NCBI RefSeq assembly: GCF_019393635.1
Contig: NC_057863.1
Coordinates: forward strand, 646,574,660-646,638,659
Reading direction: 5' to 3'
DNA: 64,000 nt
Source: Dromiciops gliroides
Lineage: Eukaryota; Chordata; Mammalia; Microbiotheria; Microbiotheriidae
Positions 12,723 to 25,905 of this stretch are shown one piece after another. Within the stretch, counting starts at the first letter, position 1; every line of letters starts with the position of its first letter. The notes under the pieces were generated by a model. The model was not told the DNA's origin, made no database searches, and was given only the letters and a program-made list of their open reading frames with translations. The translations under genes and the position numbers were made by a program.

Positions 12723-13174
12723 CACCAAAAAACGAACAAGGATAAACAAAAAATGAATGCCTGAAAGTCCTCTTTTTCATTTAAGTCCCATTTTTTCCTC
12801 TGAAAGATTATACAAAGTTTTGCTGGGTACATGATTCTTGGCTGTAGTCCCAGTTCCTTTGTCCTCTGGAATATCATTTTCCATGCCCTCTGGTCCTTTA
12901 ATGTAGATCCTGCTAGAGCTTGTGTTATCCTTATGGTAGCTCCACAGTATTTGAATTCCTTTTTCTAGCTGCTTGCAGTATTTTCTCCTTGACCTTGGAG
13001 CTCTGGAATGTGGCTATAATATTCCTGGAGGTTTTCCTTTTGGGATCTCTTTCAGGAGGTGATTGGTGGATTATTTCAATTTCTATTTTGCCTTCTGCTT
13101 CTAGAATATCATGGCAATTTTCCCTGACAATCTCTTGGAAGATACTATCTAAATTCTTATTTTGGTCATGGTTT

Positions 13175-13600
13175 TCAGGTAGAACAATGATATTTCATAT
13201 TGCCCTCTATTTTTTTATTCATTTGGATTTGCTTTATTGTGTCTTGGTTTCTCATAAAGTCACTAGCTTTCATTTGTTCAATCCTAATTCTTAGGCAATA
13301 ATTTGCTTCAGACAGCTTTTCTGTTTCCTTTTCCATTTGGCTTTTCAAGCTGTTGACTTTTTTCTCATGACTCTCCTGTATCGCTCTCATTTCTCTTTCC
13401 ATTCTTTTCTCCATCTCTTTTTAAATATTCCTTCTCTCTCTCATACTTTCTCTTCAAAATCCTCTTTGAGTGATTCCACAGCCTGAGACCAATTCATATT
13501 TTCCTTCGAAGGTTTGGATGAAGGGGCCCTAAGGTTGTTATCCTCTTCTGAGGGGGCACCTTGATTTTCCTTGTCTCTAAAGAAACTTTTGATAGTTCTC
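13175..13600 (-). pseudogene. L1/HAL1 ORF1 remnant (coiled-coil part)
   Basis: The minus strand keeps an open stretch (13175-13414) rich in Glu, Lys and Arg heptads (SHEKKVNSLKSQMEKETEKL), as in the coiled coil of the L1 ORF1 RNA-binding protein. The full ORF1 is not open. Confidence 0.6.
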
Positions 13601-14420
13601 AACTTTGCTTGCTCATCTTGCCGTCTTTTACTTGACTTTTAACTCCCTCTTACGCTGGAGCCCTACTTCTAAGCTACACCGTCCCAAGCTTCAGAGGGTC
13701 CCAGGTGTTCTGATTTGTGGGAGGACAGGTTTTTCTCTCACCTGGCCTGTTCTCTGGATGGAAGATAACCTCAAGCCAACTTGCCAGTTAACCTGACTTT
13801 GTGTGCTATGGTTCTTAGCTGTGAACAAGCCTACACCCCTCCCCAACCTGGGCCTCCTCTTGCTCAGGATTTCTTCCTTTTTGTTCCCTGATGGGGTGGG
13901 ACAGCCATTTCCTCCCTAGGTCCATTGACACCCCTGCATGTTAGCCCCCCCCCCAGCCGTTCAGCCCTCTCACCTGACCCCAAGCTCAGTTCCAGAATAC
14001 TCTGGTGCTGCAGCTGATTCAGAGCCTCGTGTTAAGTTCCTCTGGTACTGCCAGCTTGGGGTCTGTGACAGTCTGATTGCAGGGTTGGAATCTACTCACA
14101 GCCAAGCACAGCCCCCTTTGTCTATGGCTGGAAAATAATCTCAGCCTGTCTTTTTGTGGGTTTTTCTGCTCATGGGGTTCTTTTATTACTGTTTTTGGGG
14201 TAATTGTATCAGGAGCTCTGTGTGTTTAATGTCTTTCCTCCACCGTCTTGGCTCTGCCTAGAGTAAGTTCTAAACCTTTTTGTGTGTCATGGACCCTTGT
14301 GGAGAGCCTATGGATACCTTCTGAGAATCACTGGTTTTACATGAATAAAAAAACAGAATTACAAAGAAAGTCATTTCTATAAAACTACAGTAATGAAAAT
14401 AATTTAAAAAATAAGTTTGG

Positions 14421-14562
14421 GACAGCTAGGTGGCACAATGTATAAAGCACCATTCCTGGATTTAGGAGGACCTGAGTTCAAACCCAACCTCAGACACTTG
14501 ACATTTACCAGCTGTGTGACCCTGGGCAAGTCACTAAACCCTCATTGCCCCACCAAAAAATA
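14421..14562 (+). mobile_element. Marsupial SINE
   Basis: Forward core, shared with the diverged copy at 50810-50945, so it predates the direct duplication. Confidence 0.9.
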
Positions 14563-15115
14563 AATAAATAAGTTCACAAGGATTTACATAAAGTGATATA
14601 GAGTGAAGAACACAGAATCTAGAAAACAAAATACCCAATGACTACAAATATATAAATAGACAAAACAACCACAAAATGAATGCAAAGGGAAGGGAGCAAA
14701 ATTGGAAAGAATGAAGACTGAGGTGAGATGGCAGAGGAGGAGCAATTGAGCTCTGACACACTCCATAAAGATGGAGAACATGCATCAGATCAAGTTCTGA
14801 TTGAAAAACCCAAGAATACAAAAAGGCAGTGAGTCCTTTTTGCAGCCCAGGTCAATATAGGGAGACAGAGAATGTCTGTGGAGATGGGTTGGTCTGGATA
14901 GGAGCTCACTGAATTTCAGAGCAAGGAGAAATTGTGCACCAGGGTAAGAAGGGATTCCAGATCCACAATAAGGAGGGGTTAAATGTGTATGGGCCACAGA
15001 AACAATAACCTACTGGCAGCTCTGTCTCCTTACTAGGAGTTGCAGGTCACAGAGGTGAGGTAAACTGAGGCCCTGCACTTAGAAAGTCTGATCCAGCGTG
15101 AGTGGCAGTCATGGA
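14563..15115. other. Duplicated block with an L1 5'-UTR-like stretch
   Basis: Contains GAGATGGCAGAGGAGGAGC and following text resembling L1 leader sequence; paired with 50946-51500. No gene was recognised. Confidence 0.4.
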
Positions 15116-15219
15116 CCCTGGACTTTGTACTGACCTAGGAACAAGTTCAGAAGCAAAAGATTGCTATATTTCTCTGACCCTAGCAGCTAAGCGGGGCCTC
15201 AGCTCCAGCTTCCATTCCA

Positions 15220-15280
15220 GGCTTCATAATCATCAACCACCACCACCATCACCACCACCACCACCATCATGTAGCCATCA
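15220..15280 (+). repeat. (CCA)n-rich tract
   Basis: Imperfect run of CCA/CCATCA units. Confidence 0.8.
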
Positions 15281-15282
15281 TA

Positions 15283-15415
15283 GTATCTACTATGTGCATG
15301 ACACTGTGCTAAATACTTTACAAATATTATCCCATTGGATCTTCACAAAAACTCTGAGAAGTAGGTGCTATTGTTATCCCTATTTCATAGATGAGGAAAC
15401 TGAGGTAGACAGAAG
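15283..15415 (+). mobile_element. MIR element
   Basis: CTACTATGTGCATGACACTGTGC through ATAGATGAGGAAACTGAGG, the standard MIR core. Confidence 0.85.
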
Positions 15416-16259
15416 TTGTCTCTTGTTTTTCTTTTAGGACAGTTTCCCTCCCTTTCTAAGATGAGGGAATTGGACTACATGCTCTGTGGGAGTCAGGCTT
15501 TCCTTCTGCAGCACCAGGGCTTGGCATGTTGAAGACTGGACCAATGATCCCTTTCTCTTGCTTAAGGCCATACAGGTATTAAGTATCTTGAATCTGGATT
15601 TAAATTCAGGTCTTCCACAATTCAGGAACTGGGTCACCTAGCTGCCATTGCAGCCCCTGAAAGGCCTTTGTAGACAATAAGCAGGGAAAGAATCCCAGAG
15701 GACCCTGCTGGCCTTGGACACCTGCCCTGGGCGCGGCCAGCAAATTAGCTTGGGGGGCCAGGGCAGCCTGAAGTTTGAGGGGAGAGAAGGGATATATAGC
15801 CTAGGGGGGGTAGAGATGCTAGGGAGTCGGTTGGTAGGAGAAGAAGCGCAGGGGAGTAGAGAAGATAAGAGGCTGCTAATGAGAAAAGAAGAAGGGGTTT
15901 CCAGTGAGTTGAATGAGGGCGACTTTCGGCTAAGAGGGGAGTGATGTAGAGAGAGGGAGGCGAACAGGTCCGAGTGAGGTGTGGCTGCAACAGCGGCAGG
16001 ACAGAAAGTTAAAAGAAAGAGTGAGTCCATTAGGTCAAGTTCACAGGTCGTATTTCTTGCTTATTTCTACATTTATCTCTAAGTTTATCCATATCAGCAA
16101 ATCTTGGAATTTGCTTAAATTGAAAGAGGTTTTTAATCTTTTTTCCTATCAGTCTGGGAGAGGCAGTGGGAGAGGGGGAGCCTCCCAATTGGCTCTTCCC
16201 ATATTAAATTAATAGCAGTCAGATAGCCAGCCAGCCAGGAGTTTACCAATTAAGACCCA
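15416..16259. other. Unassigned sequence
   Basis: A diverged SINE-like tail (about 15560-15650) and a purine-rich block (15760-15960) were seen; no gene was recognised. Confidence 0.4.
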
Positions 16260-16815
16260 GTTAAAATATTTTCACAAATGGCAGAAACTAATGCTTGAAC
16301 AAGAATTACTTCTTATTTTATCCAAATCATTTCTCCTTTAATTTGAGAAATATTAATCATTCATGGGTAATCCAAGCTAAAATATAAAAAATATGAGAAT
16401 ACTACCTAAATTAATTTATGTATTCAGTGCCATACCAGTCACACTACCAAAGCATTACTTTGTAGAGCTAGAAAAAGGAATAATGTAATACAATTCATCT
16501 AGAGGGACAACTGGACAAAAATATCAGGCTGTCAAATGAAAGAAACATGACAAGGGAGAGGGCTAACAGTACCAGATCTCAAACTATATCACGAAGAAAT
16601 CATCCAAAGAAGTTGATAGTGGGTAACAAATAGAAAGGTTGATCACTGGAACAGATTAAGTATATAACATAGAGAAACAAATGAACTTAGTATTTGATAA
16701 ACACAAAGATCCCAGATTTGGGGGCAGTTTAATAATTCTTTGGGCATAATTGCTCTCCATTGTGGATTCTCTGATGTGTATTAACATAAGCGATCTGCGT
16801 AAAAGACTTTCCACA
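16260..16815. repeat. Inverted duplicate of the 6640-7135 block, 3' flank of the ZNF gene
   Basis: Read in reverse complement, this flank matches 6640-7135. It contains the end of the zinc-finger gene's last exon (a further degenerate finger and a tail ending near 16740) and then an L1 ORF2 piece (about 16360-16625, coding sense on plus). Confidence 0.8.
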
Positions 16816-18559
<1,744 letters not shown>

Positions 18560-19521
18560 CTCCCTGAGCTGGCCCTGACCATGGGGTGCTGCTATAGCAG
18601 TGACAACGAGGACTTAGACCAGGATTGAGAGGAGCGGAAACTACTTTTGGGCCCCAGAAGTTCCCTAATGAAGACCCTAAATGGAGCAGAACCCAACTAC
18701 CACAGCCTGTCTTCAGCCTGTAGAGATAAGCAGGCCCTTCTGTCTTCTATCCTTGCCAAGACAGCCAGCAACATCATTGATGTATCATCAGCAGATTCCC
18801 AGAGCATGGAGCAGCACGAGTACATGGACCACGAGAGACAATACAGTTCCCGCCTGGCTGTCCTGAGCAGTAGCTTGACTCACTGGAAGAATCTGCCACC
18901 ATTGCCGTCACTCACCAGCCAGCCCCACCAAGTGCTGGCCAGTGACCCTGTCCCCTTTGCAGATTGGCAGCCAGTCTCCAGAATGGCTGCTTATGCCTCT
19001 TATGCCTGCAGTGTGCACTTTCTCAGATCTAGGTCGATGCAAGAGAGGAGTTGGTCATGCACTTTGGGGTCTCATGAGAACAATTTCTGGAGATCTCCCT
19101 TGTTCCCGCCTTCCTTTTCCCTTATTTTTTCCTGCTTGTGCAGAAACCTAAGTTACTACTAATCACAGAAGAGAAACTACCACAGGAGTCCAGAGGTCTT
19201 TGGGAACCTCACCTTGACACACAATGAGTTCCCAAGTTCCTAGTGGCCTTTGTGCCATGTGGCTCTGGCTGAAGACTTTGTGGGGAGGGGAGAAGATTTA
19301 TGATGGTTTTGTCACTGGGGGGAGGTGGAGGTAGAGGAGTGGGAAGATAGGGATTTGGATATGAATTATAATTTCATGATTGGGGGTGGTGGGTAGGAAA
19401 GATTTGGCTTCCTCGACATCACCCTTCTGTGTTGGCTTGAGCTGATATTAAGGGATGAAGAACTAAATTGGTGGTTTCTATTTCTCAAAAAACCAAAACA
19501 AACAAACAAACAAAAAAAAAC
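18560..19521 (+). pseudogene. LAMTOR1: LAMTOR1 processed pseudogene
   Basis: This is an intronless copy of LAMTOR1 (p18/Pdro), the lipidated lysosomal anchor of the Ragulator complex that recruits Rag GTPases and mTORC1. The coding remnant runs from ATG 18581 to TGA 19075-19077. It opens MGCCYSS, the myristoylation/palmitoylation start, and retains [29 protein letters not shown] and [18 protein letters not shown] at codon 16 (18626-18628), further substitutions and a frameshift near the C terminus break it. A 3'-UTR-like tail ends in an A-rich tract at 19486-19519. It sits in the large intron of the KRAB-ZNF gene, on the opposite strand. Confidence 0.93.
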
Positions 19522-19559
19522 CCCACACCTACCTGAAAGCCTTTCCTGTCAGAGGGTCT

Positions 19560-19900
19560 GTCCTCTGGACACCGACCTCAGCAAGTATTGTTCATTTTAA
19601 TATGGAACACCCTCAAGTCCAGTAAATGAAAAGATCTGAATGATGCTAGCCAATTAGCTTTGAGCAGTGCGTAAGGGCTACCTCTGTTCTGGACCCCAGG
19701 AAGCTTATTGCTTTCTAATGTGCTCTCTTGGCCTGGGATGCTGGAGGAGGGGCAGCCTCACTGCCCCAGCTCTCTTTTCTATCTAGGTATGTAGGGATTG
19801 TAATTCTGAGCAACGTGGTCTCTCTCTTTACTAACATTTAATATGCTTTAATAAATGCTTAATGCCCCAAACTGGTACAGTAGCCTCTAATTTTATACAT
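19560..19900 (+). mobile_element. LTR fragment (same family as 32819-33474)
   Basis: Shares CAGTGCGTAAGG-type text, a TTTAATAAATGCTTAATGCCC polyadenylation region and the following CTCTAATTT with the LTR at 33 kb. It is truncated at the 5' end. Confidence 0.65.
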
Positions 19901-19967
19901 AGCAATATATGAGAAAACCCAACTAAGTTCCTTAAAACCTAGAACAGAGACAGGCACCCCAATATAA

Positions 19968-20114
19968 TTTTTTTTTTTGCAGGGCAATGAGGGTTAAGTG
20001 ACTTGCCCAGGGCCACACAGCTAGTAAGTGTCAAGTGTCTGAGTCTGGATTTGAACTCAGGTCCTCCTGAATTCAGGGCCGGTACTTTATCCATTGCACC
20101 ACCTAGCTGCCCCC
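19968..20114 (-). mobile_element. Marsupial SINE
   Basis: T-run then the reversed core. Confidence 0.94.
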
Positions 20115-20339
20115 ACCCCTATTACAATTTCAAACAACACACCCAACCTTTCCTTATGATTTACTCCTGCCCCATCACCACCCACACCTCACCTGAGAAC
20201 TTAAAAAAACCCAAGACATTTATCAAGGGCTATCTTATCCTCTCATCTCACATAAATCATATGCCTTCTTTTCTGTTTTGGCCCAGTTAACAGATGCAAA
20301 GATCATCCCTTGGTTTGCAAAAGCCAAACCCCTTATGTG

Positions 20340-21630
20340 CTCAAGTAATCCCATTCAATTCCATCTTCCATGTCAACATATTACTTCCTCTAGTATCCCC
20401 ATTTTCCACTAATTTGCAGTCTCTCCCACACTAATGACTCCTCCCCCATTGCCACAAATAAAACCATTTCTATATCAGAGCACCCTCACTTGATCCATGC
20501 CTCCCCATGAGATACTGTCTAATAGCTGGAAATTGCCATTTACAATGGGTGTCTCCAACTCCTTTCCCTGGCTTTCTCTGAAATTCTCTGCAGTCTAGCC
20601 TCTAACTTCATAGTCCAACTGAAACCTTTTCCTCCAAGATTACCAATAATGTGGAAATTACTCAATTCTTTGTCCATTTCTTAATCCTCTTCTTTCTTCT
20701 CTGCAGGCTTTGACACTGTCCATCACCACCATTTCTTCATACTCTTCTCTAGATTTTAGTGACCTTACTCTCTGCTGGTTATCCTTCTACTATCTCCAGA
20801 ATGAAACTCTCTTTTCCCCTGTGCTTGTGTCTTTCTACTTTCCTGATGCTCTCTGAGGGATCCTTCCAATGGTCCAGTCTTATATCTCACTGCCTCTCAC
20901 ACATTCACACTTCTTACCCCCATGGTGAATCTGTTGCAAAGTTCTGTGATTCCACCTTTGTAACATCTCTTCCAACACTGTCCCTGTCTTCCTGAAGGAC
21001 CCAATCATCTCCCATCTGAGATACTGGAAGAGCCTGATGGTTGGTCCAGCTGCCTCAAGTCTCTTCCCCATCCAGTTATTCCTCCCCCAGTTGTCAAGTC
21101 CATCTTCCTAAAGCTCTTAACTGACCATGCCACCACCTACTCTACTGGCTCCCCAGCAAAAGGATCAAATATAAAATCCTCTCAAGGACTGTGTGAGCAC
21201 TTCTTCACCTATCCCTCTGCTTCCCTTCCAGTCTTCTGTCAGCCTATTTCCCCTCTATACATGGAATAATCCAGTGATCTGGGCCTCTTTTCTGTTCTGT
21301 GAACAGAACACTCCACTTCCTGACTCCATGGGTTTTCTTCCCTATGGCTGTTGCCAAGAATCCTCCCCCTGCCTTCCCTGAAGCCCCAACTGGAGCCCAC
21401 ATTCCTCAATAATTTCCCATTCCCCTGTAACTGTCGGGCCTTCCCTCTCCTGACCACCTCCAGTTTATCCTGCCTACAGTGTATTTCTACAGAGTCGTTG
21501 GCTTGTTGCCTGCCCAATGAAGCTGTGAACTTTATGATACCAGGGGATTTGCCTTGTACCTCTGGGTGTCTGTGATGCTTAGCACAGGGTACTGCATGTT
21601 ATAGGCACTGCAATGTTTTTTGGACTTGAA
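20340..21630 (+). mobile_element. LINE-2 fragment
   Basis: The stretch near 20710-20800 translates to text like FDTVHHHHFF...LLSAGY, matching the L2/CR1 reverse-transcriptase FDTVDH...GF...LSW motif. The 3' part (AGCTGTGAACTTTATGATACC...CTTAGCACAGGGTACTGCATG) resembles an L2 3' end. No open frame. Confidence 0.65.
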
Positions 21631-21900
21631 GAAGTTCTAAGAGAGAGCTTATAATGGATAGCCTAATCCCTTTATGAACTTTCAGGAGAATTCCATGGCC
21701 ACAGATTTTTTTTTTAATCATAAAAGTATTTTATTATTTTCTAGTTACATGGAAAGATGGTTTTTGACAATGGATATTTTTTTCTAAGATTTCTAGTTCC
21801 AAATTTTTCTCCCTCCCTTCTTTCTCTCTCCCTTCCTCAAGACAGAAAGCAATCTGATATGAGTTATATATGCACAATCACATTAAAATTTTATCTCGGA

Positions 21901-22075
21901 GGGGCAGCTAGATGGCGCAGTGGATAGAGAACCAGCCTTGGATTCAGGAGTACCTGAGTTCAAATCCAGCCCTAGACACTTAACACTTACTAGCTGTGTG
22001 ACCCTGGGCAAGTAACTTGACCCCAATTGCCTCACTAAAAAACAAAACAAAACAAAAACAAAGAAACAAAAAAAT
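21901..22075 (+). mobile_element. Marsupial SINE
   Basis: GGGGCAGCTAGATGGCGC core with a long A-rich tail. Confidence 0.94.
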
Positions 22076-22159
22076 TATATCACCATGGGGCAGCTAAGTG
22101 TCCCAGTGCCCTGCCCTCCCCCCCAATTTTTAAATATATCCTCCCCATGGAGATATATA

Positions 22160-22215
22160 TTTATGTATATATACATATGTGTATGTGTATGTGTGTGTGT
22201 GTGTGTGTGTGTGTA
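22160..22215 (+). repeat. (TG)n microsatellite
   Basis: TATG/TG run ending in about eleven TG units. Confidence 0.9.
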
Positions 22216-22400
22216 TCCATGGGCAGCTAGATGGCCCAGTGGATAAAGCACTGGCCCTGGATTCAGGAGGACCTGAGTTCAAATCCAGCCGCAGACACTT
22301 GACACTTACTAGCTGTGTAACCCTGGGCAAGCCACTTAACACTCATTACCACCACCACCACCACCCCCACACACAAACACACAAACACACGATAGATAGA
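22216..22400 (+). mobile_element. Marsupial SINE with CCA/CA/GATA tail
   Basis: Forward core (22216-22347) followed by (CCA)n, CA-rich and GATA repeats. Confidence 0.93.
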
Positions 22401-23009
22401 TAGATGGATAGTTCTGCATTAGTTGTTTTGTGAAAGAAGAATCAGAACAAAAGGGTAAAACCTCAAAAAAGGGGAAAAAAAATCTGAAACAGTACAGTTC
22501 AATCTGAATCCAGATTTCACAATTCTTTTTTCTGGATGTGATGAGCATTTTCCATTACGTGTCCTTTGGAATTATATCTTGCATCATTATATTGCTGAGA
22601 AGAGTTAAGTCTATTACAGTTGATCATCACACAATGTTGCTGTTACTGTGTACAATGTTCTCTTTGTACTGCTCGTTTCACTCAGCATCAATTTACGTAA
22701 AAGTCTTTCCAGGTTTTTGTGAAACCCGCCTGCTTATTGTTTCTTACAGCACAATAACATTCCATTACATTCATATATTACAACTTGTTTAGCCATTCCC
22801 CAATTGATGGGCAGGCCCTCAATTTCCAATTCTTTGCCACCACAAAAAGAGCAGCTATAAATATTTTTCTACATGTGGGTTGTTTTCCCTTTTTTATGAT
22901 CTCTTGGGGACACAGACCTAGCAGTGGTATTGCTGGCTCAGAGGGTATGCAGTTTTATGCATGTCCACAAATTTCAAACAAGGACTTCTTACAGGATCAT
23001 AGATGATCA

Positions 23010-23115
23010 CTGAAAGCCAGCTAAAAGGACGTGGAGTCCAACCCCCTCATTTTACAGAGCAGGAAACTGAAGCTCAGTGATTAGCCTAGGAAGCCGCTGC
23101 TAAGAAGCATCTGAA
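23010..23115 (+). mobile_element. MIR-like fragment
   Basis: CATTTTACAGAGCAGGAAACTGAAGCTCAG, typical of the MIR core. Confidence 0.6.
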
Positions 23116-23227
23116 AAGGAATTCCAAGACAGGTCTTACTGCCCTCAAATCTAGCACTTGCTTCACCACAACCCCTAGAGGTCTCTTGTAATCACAAGTC
23201 TCTTAAACTTGCTTTCACCTCACTCAC

Positions 23228-23308
23228 CTGGACAGCAGCTCCTCAGAACTTCTTGCTCCAACATCCTTGGTGCTTCCCTTTGCATATCTTCTCTGGGAAC
23301 TGGAAACC
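23228..23308 (-). CDS. KRAB zinc-finger gene, middle coding exon (KRAB-B-like linker)
   Basis: This 81-nt exon is flanked by an acceptor (TTTACCTGCCCAG) and a donor (CAG|GTGAGTG) on the minus strand. It is entered and left in phase 1, which keeps the frame open from the KRAB-A exon to the finger exon. The product begins GFPVPREDMQ. The Gly-x-Pro-Val-x-x-x-Asp opening resembles the start of a KRAB B box, but the rest (..REAPRMLEQEVLRS..) departs from the usual sequence. I infer a divergent B-box or spacer exon. Its use in mRNA is predicted only from splice sites and phase. Confidence 0.72.
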
Positions 23309-23483
23309 CTGGGCAGGTAAATCAGAGATGAGGATGGAGAGAAACTTGTAATTTAGTTCTCTTTAGGGAAAGGAGAGAAGATGCAGGGCCACTTGGTTAT
23401 AAGGTTCATTCAATTATATTCAGACATGTGAGTCTATACTCCTCTATTTGTGCTTGCAATGCAAGTAACCCCAAATAGCATGT

Positions 23484-23642
23484 TTTTTTGTTTGTTTTTG
23501 TTTTGTTTTGGGGGCAATGAAGGTTAAGTGACTTGCCCAGGGTCACACAGCTGGTAACTGTCAAGTGTCTGAGACTGGATTTGAATTCAGGTCCTCCTGA
23601 ATCCAGGGCTGGTGCTTTATCTACTGTGCCACCTAGCTGCCC
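23484..23642 (-). mobile_element. Marsupial SINE
   Basis: Reversed core after a T/G-rich tract. Confidence 0.94.
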
Positions 23643-23889
23643 TAAAAGAGCATGTTATATACAACCTGTTCAGAGAAATACCCAAATAATCTACCGTACC
23701 CACCCCCATCCTGTTATGCTCCATTGTGAAAGAAACTTCTTATCCCAAAACTGGCTAAAAAAGGTTATTGGGCCAGAGAAGCCTTGATCCTAATCAACAG
23801 AGACCTTGGAAAATGAAAATTTGGGCTTTGTGCACCTTCTCCATAGAAAGATGGATTCATTCCAAAGATTCCACTAATCTAGAAATTAT

Positions 23890-24000
23890 AGGGAGCTGTT
23901 AGTGCAGTGGAAAAAGCCCCGGACCTAGAAGCAGGAATGCCTGAGTTTTAATCCAGCTTCATACAATTACTAGCTAGATGCCCCTTGGTAAGAAACTTAG
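23890..24000 (+). mobile_element. Old diverged SINE
   Basis: GAGCTGTTAGTGCAGTGG and later core words are legible, with many substitutions. Confidence 0.65.
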
Positions 24001-24011
24001 CCTCAATGTTC

Positions 24012-24590
<579 letters not shown>

Positions 24591-24930
24591 CTAAACCACC
24601 AAAAGGCATAGGAAGTAGAGATGAAATATAATTCAGAATTAAATAGTGCAGCCCTCATCAATTTACAGGAAGAAATTGAAATTCAGGGAAGGGATTTGCC
24701 CAAAGGTCATAACCTTTCTGAGTGTCAGAGTCAAGTCTTGAAACCAGTCAGGAAGAGCCTGCCTGAATTTTGAGAAAATCGTTTCATATGATTACTTACA
24801 ATAAAGCAGAGCAATGTCTTATTATGGAATTGATAATTACAATTTACTGAGAACTGCCTGATCCTCACCTACTCCCCATTCCCAGACCAGTGAATTGCCT
24901 GGGGCTGACCAAACTTTGTCCATTCCAGAC

Positions 24931-25113
24931 TCCTGATTTTCTTTTTTCTTTCTTTCTTTCTTTCTTTTTTTGTTTTTAGTGAGGCAATTGGGGTTAAGTG
25001 ACTTGCCCAGGGTCACACAGCTAGTAAGTGTTAAGTGTCTGAGGCTGGATTTGAACTCAGGTACTCCTGACTCCAGGGCTGGTGCTCTATCCACTGTGCC
25101 ACCTAGCTGCCCC
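24931..25113 (-). mobile_element. SINE private to arm 1
   Basis: CTTT-rich tract then the reversed core; absent from arm 2. Confidence 0.95.
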
Positions 25114-25676
25114 TTTTCTAGTATTTTTGCTTTCCTTAAATACCATAATGCATATAGCATTCTTGTTATAACTAGGAGTTATAGCTCCTCAGCTGCAATT
25201 GAAGACCTTATTTCTCCTGCCTTGATTGTTTCATTAATTTTCAGGTTGACAGAATGCATTTCCCTGTGGAGTTAAGAAGCAAGTTTGTGTTTTATTTGTG
25301 AGGTAGATGGATCTGTGGAGGAGAATGAAAAAAGGTGATTGGAGATTTCTTCCTCACTAGAACTGTTATATGTGATATATTCTAAAGAAAATTCTGCAAA
25401 GAGTTTGTGAGAAGGTCATGAATACAGCAAATTCCAGGCAAAAAGAATTTTATGTGATCATTTAAAAGAGAACAACATTAAAGGAAATATCTATTTGTTT
25501 TTCTGAGAAGCTAGAATCAAGTCTTATCTGGATGAAAACATGAAAAGGATTCTACAGAGACAGTCATCAGAATCTGGATTGTACTGACTGGCATGAGACA
25601 GTTGCTAGCCAAGTGAAGAAGAGTTCTCTGTTGTTACACTGAGGGCTTGAGGCCACTCTGGGTAAGACACTGTTGA

Positions 25677-25905
25677 TGGAGTAGGCAAAAAGGGGTTAAG
25701 AGATAACCCATCTACTGTAGCTAAAAAGGGTTAGCACTAGTACCTAAAAGGGTTAAAAGAGAAACTAAGGTTTGGGTTCTTATGAACAGTATTGTAATCA
25801 AGAGGGTTCAAGTCCCTATCAACCAACACCATGAACAGAAACAGTAAGGAGGGACCACTGACCGTTAATAGCCATTAATATGCCGAGATGACATACAGAG
25901 ATGTC
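25677..25905 (+). mobile_element. LTR fragment, duplicated in arm 2
   Basis: TGGAGTAGGCAAAAAGGGGT opens the U3 of the LTR family found at 27449 and 47537. It is cut off where L1 sequence starts. Arm 2 partner: about 59460-59683, reversed. Confidence 0.7.

Larger units (their letters stand above)
10725..14257 (-). mobile_element. Half-L1 (HAL1-like) element, apparently complete, with target-site duplication
   Basis: CTAGAGTAAGTTCT flanks the block at 10711-10724 and 14258-14271, and the paralogous site near 50637 is empty. The minus strand starts GGCAGAGCCAAGACGG, a typical L1 5' end. A 5' UTR (about 13600-14257) and an ORF1-like segment (about 12750-13600) follow, then a 3' UTR with poly(A) at 10725. 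No reverse-transcriptase ORF2 is present, which is the hallmark of HAL1 non-autonomous elements. Nested inside are a SINE (11541-11674), an L1 3' piece (12115-12470) and SINE remnants (12481-12722). Confidence 0.78.
7125..15115. repeat. Direct segmental duplication, copy 1
   Basis: It matches 44075-51505 in the same orientation: L1 3' end (7180-8365 with 44150-45045), decayed finger array (8500-9330 with 45180-46260), CORE/L2-like tail (9345-9585 with 46265-46510), a unique block (9870-10370 with 48415-48960), a block around 10380-10724 (50440-50640) and 14272-15115 (50640-51500). Copy 1 carries a private half-L1 (10725-14257). Relative to copy 2 it lacks about 1.5 kb near 10370. Confidence 0.85.
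21711..22985 (-). mobile_element. L1/HAL1 3' end, reversed
   Basis: Reverse-oriented L1 3' UTR and ORF2 end (CATTCCATTACATTCATATATTAC, CCCCAATTGATGGGCAGGCC). Two SINEs and a TG tract lie inside it. Confidence 0.75.

Noticed and set aside
20003..20290. Repeated short frames starting [20 protein letters not shown] or similar
   Set aside because: This peptide recurs at many sites because it is the SINE core translated; there is no gene family here.
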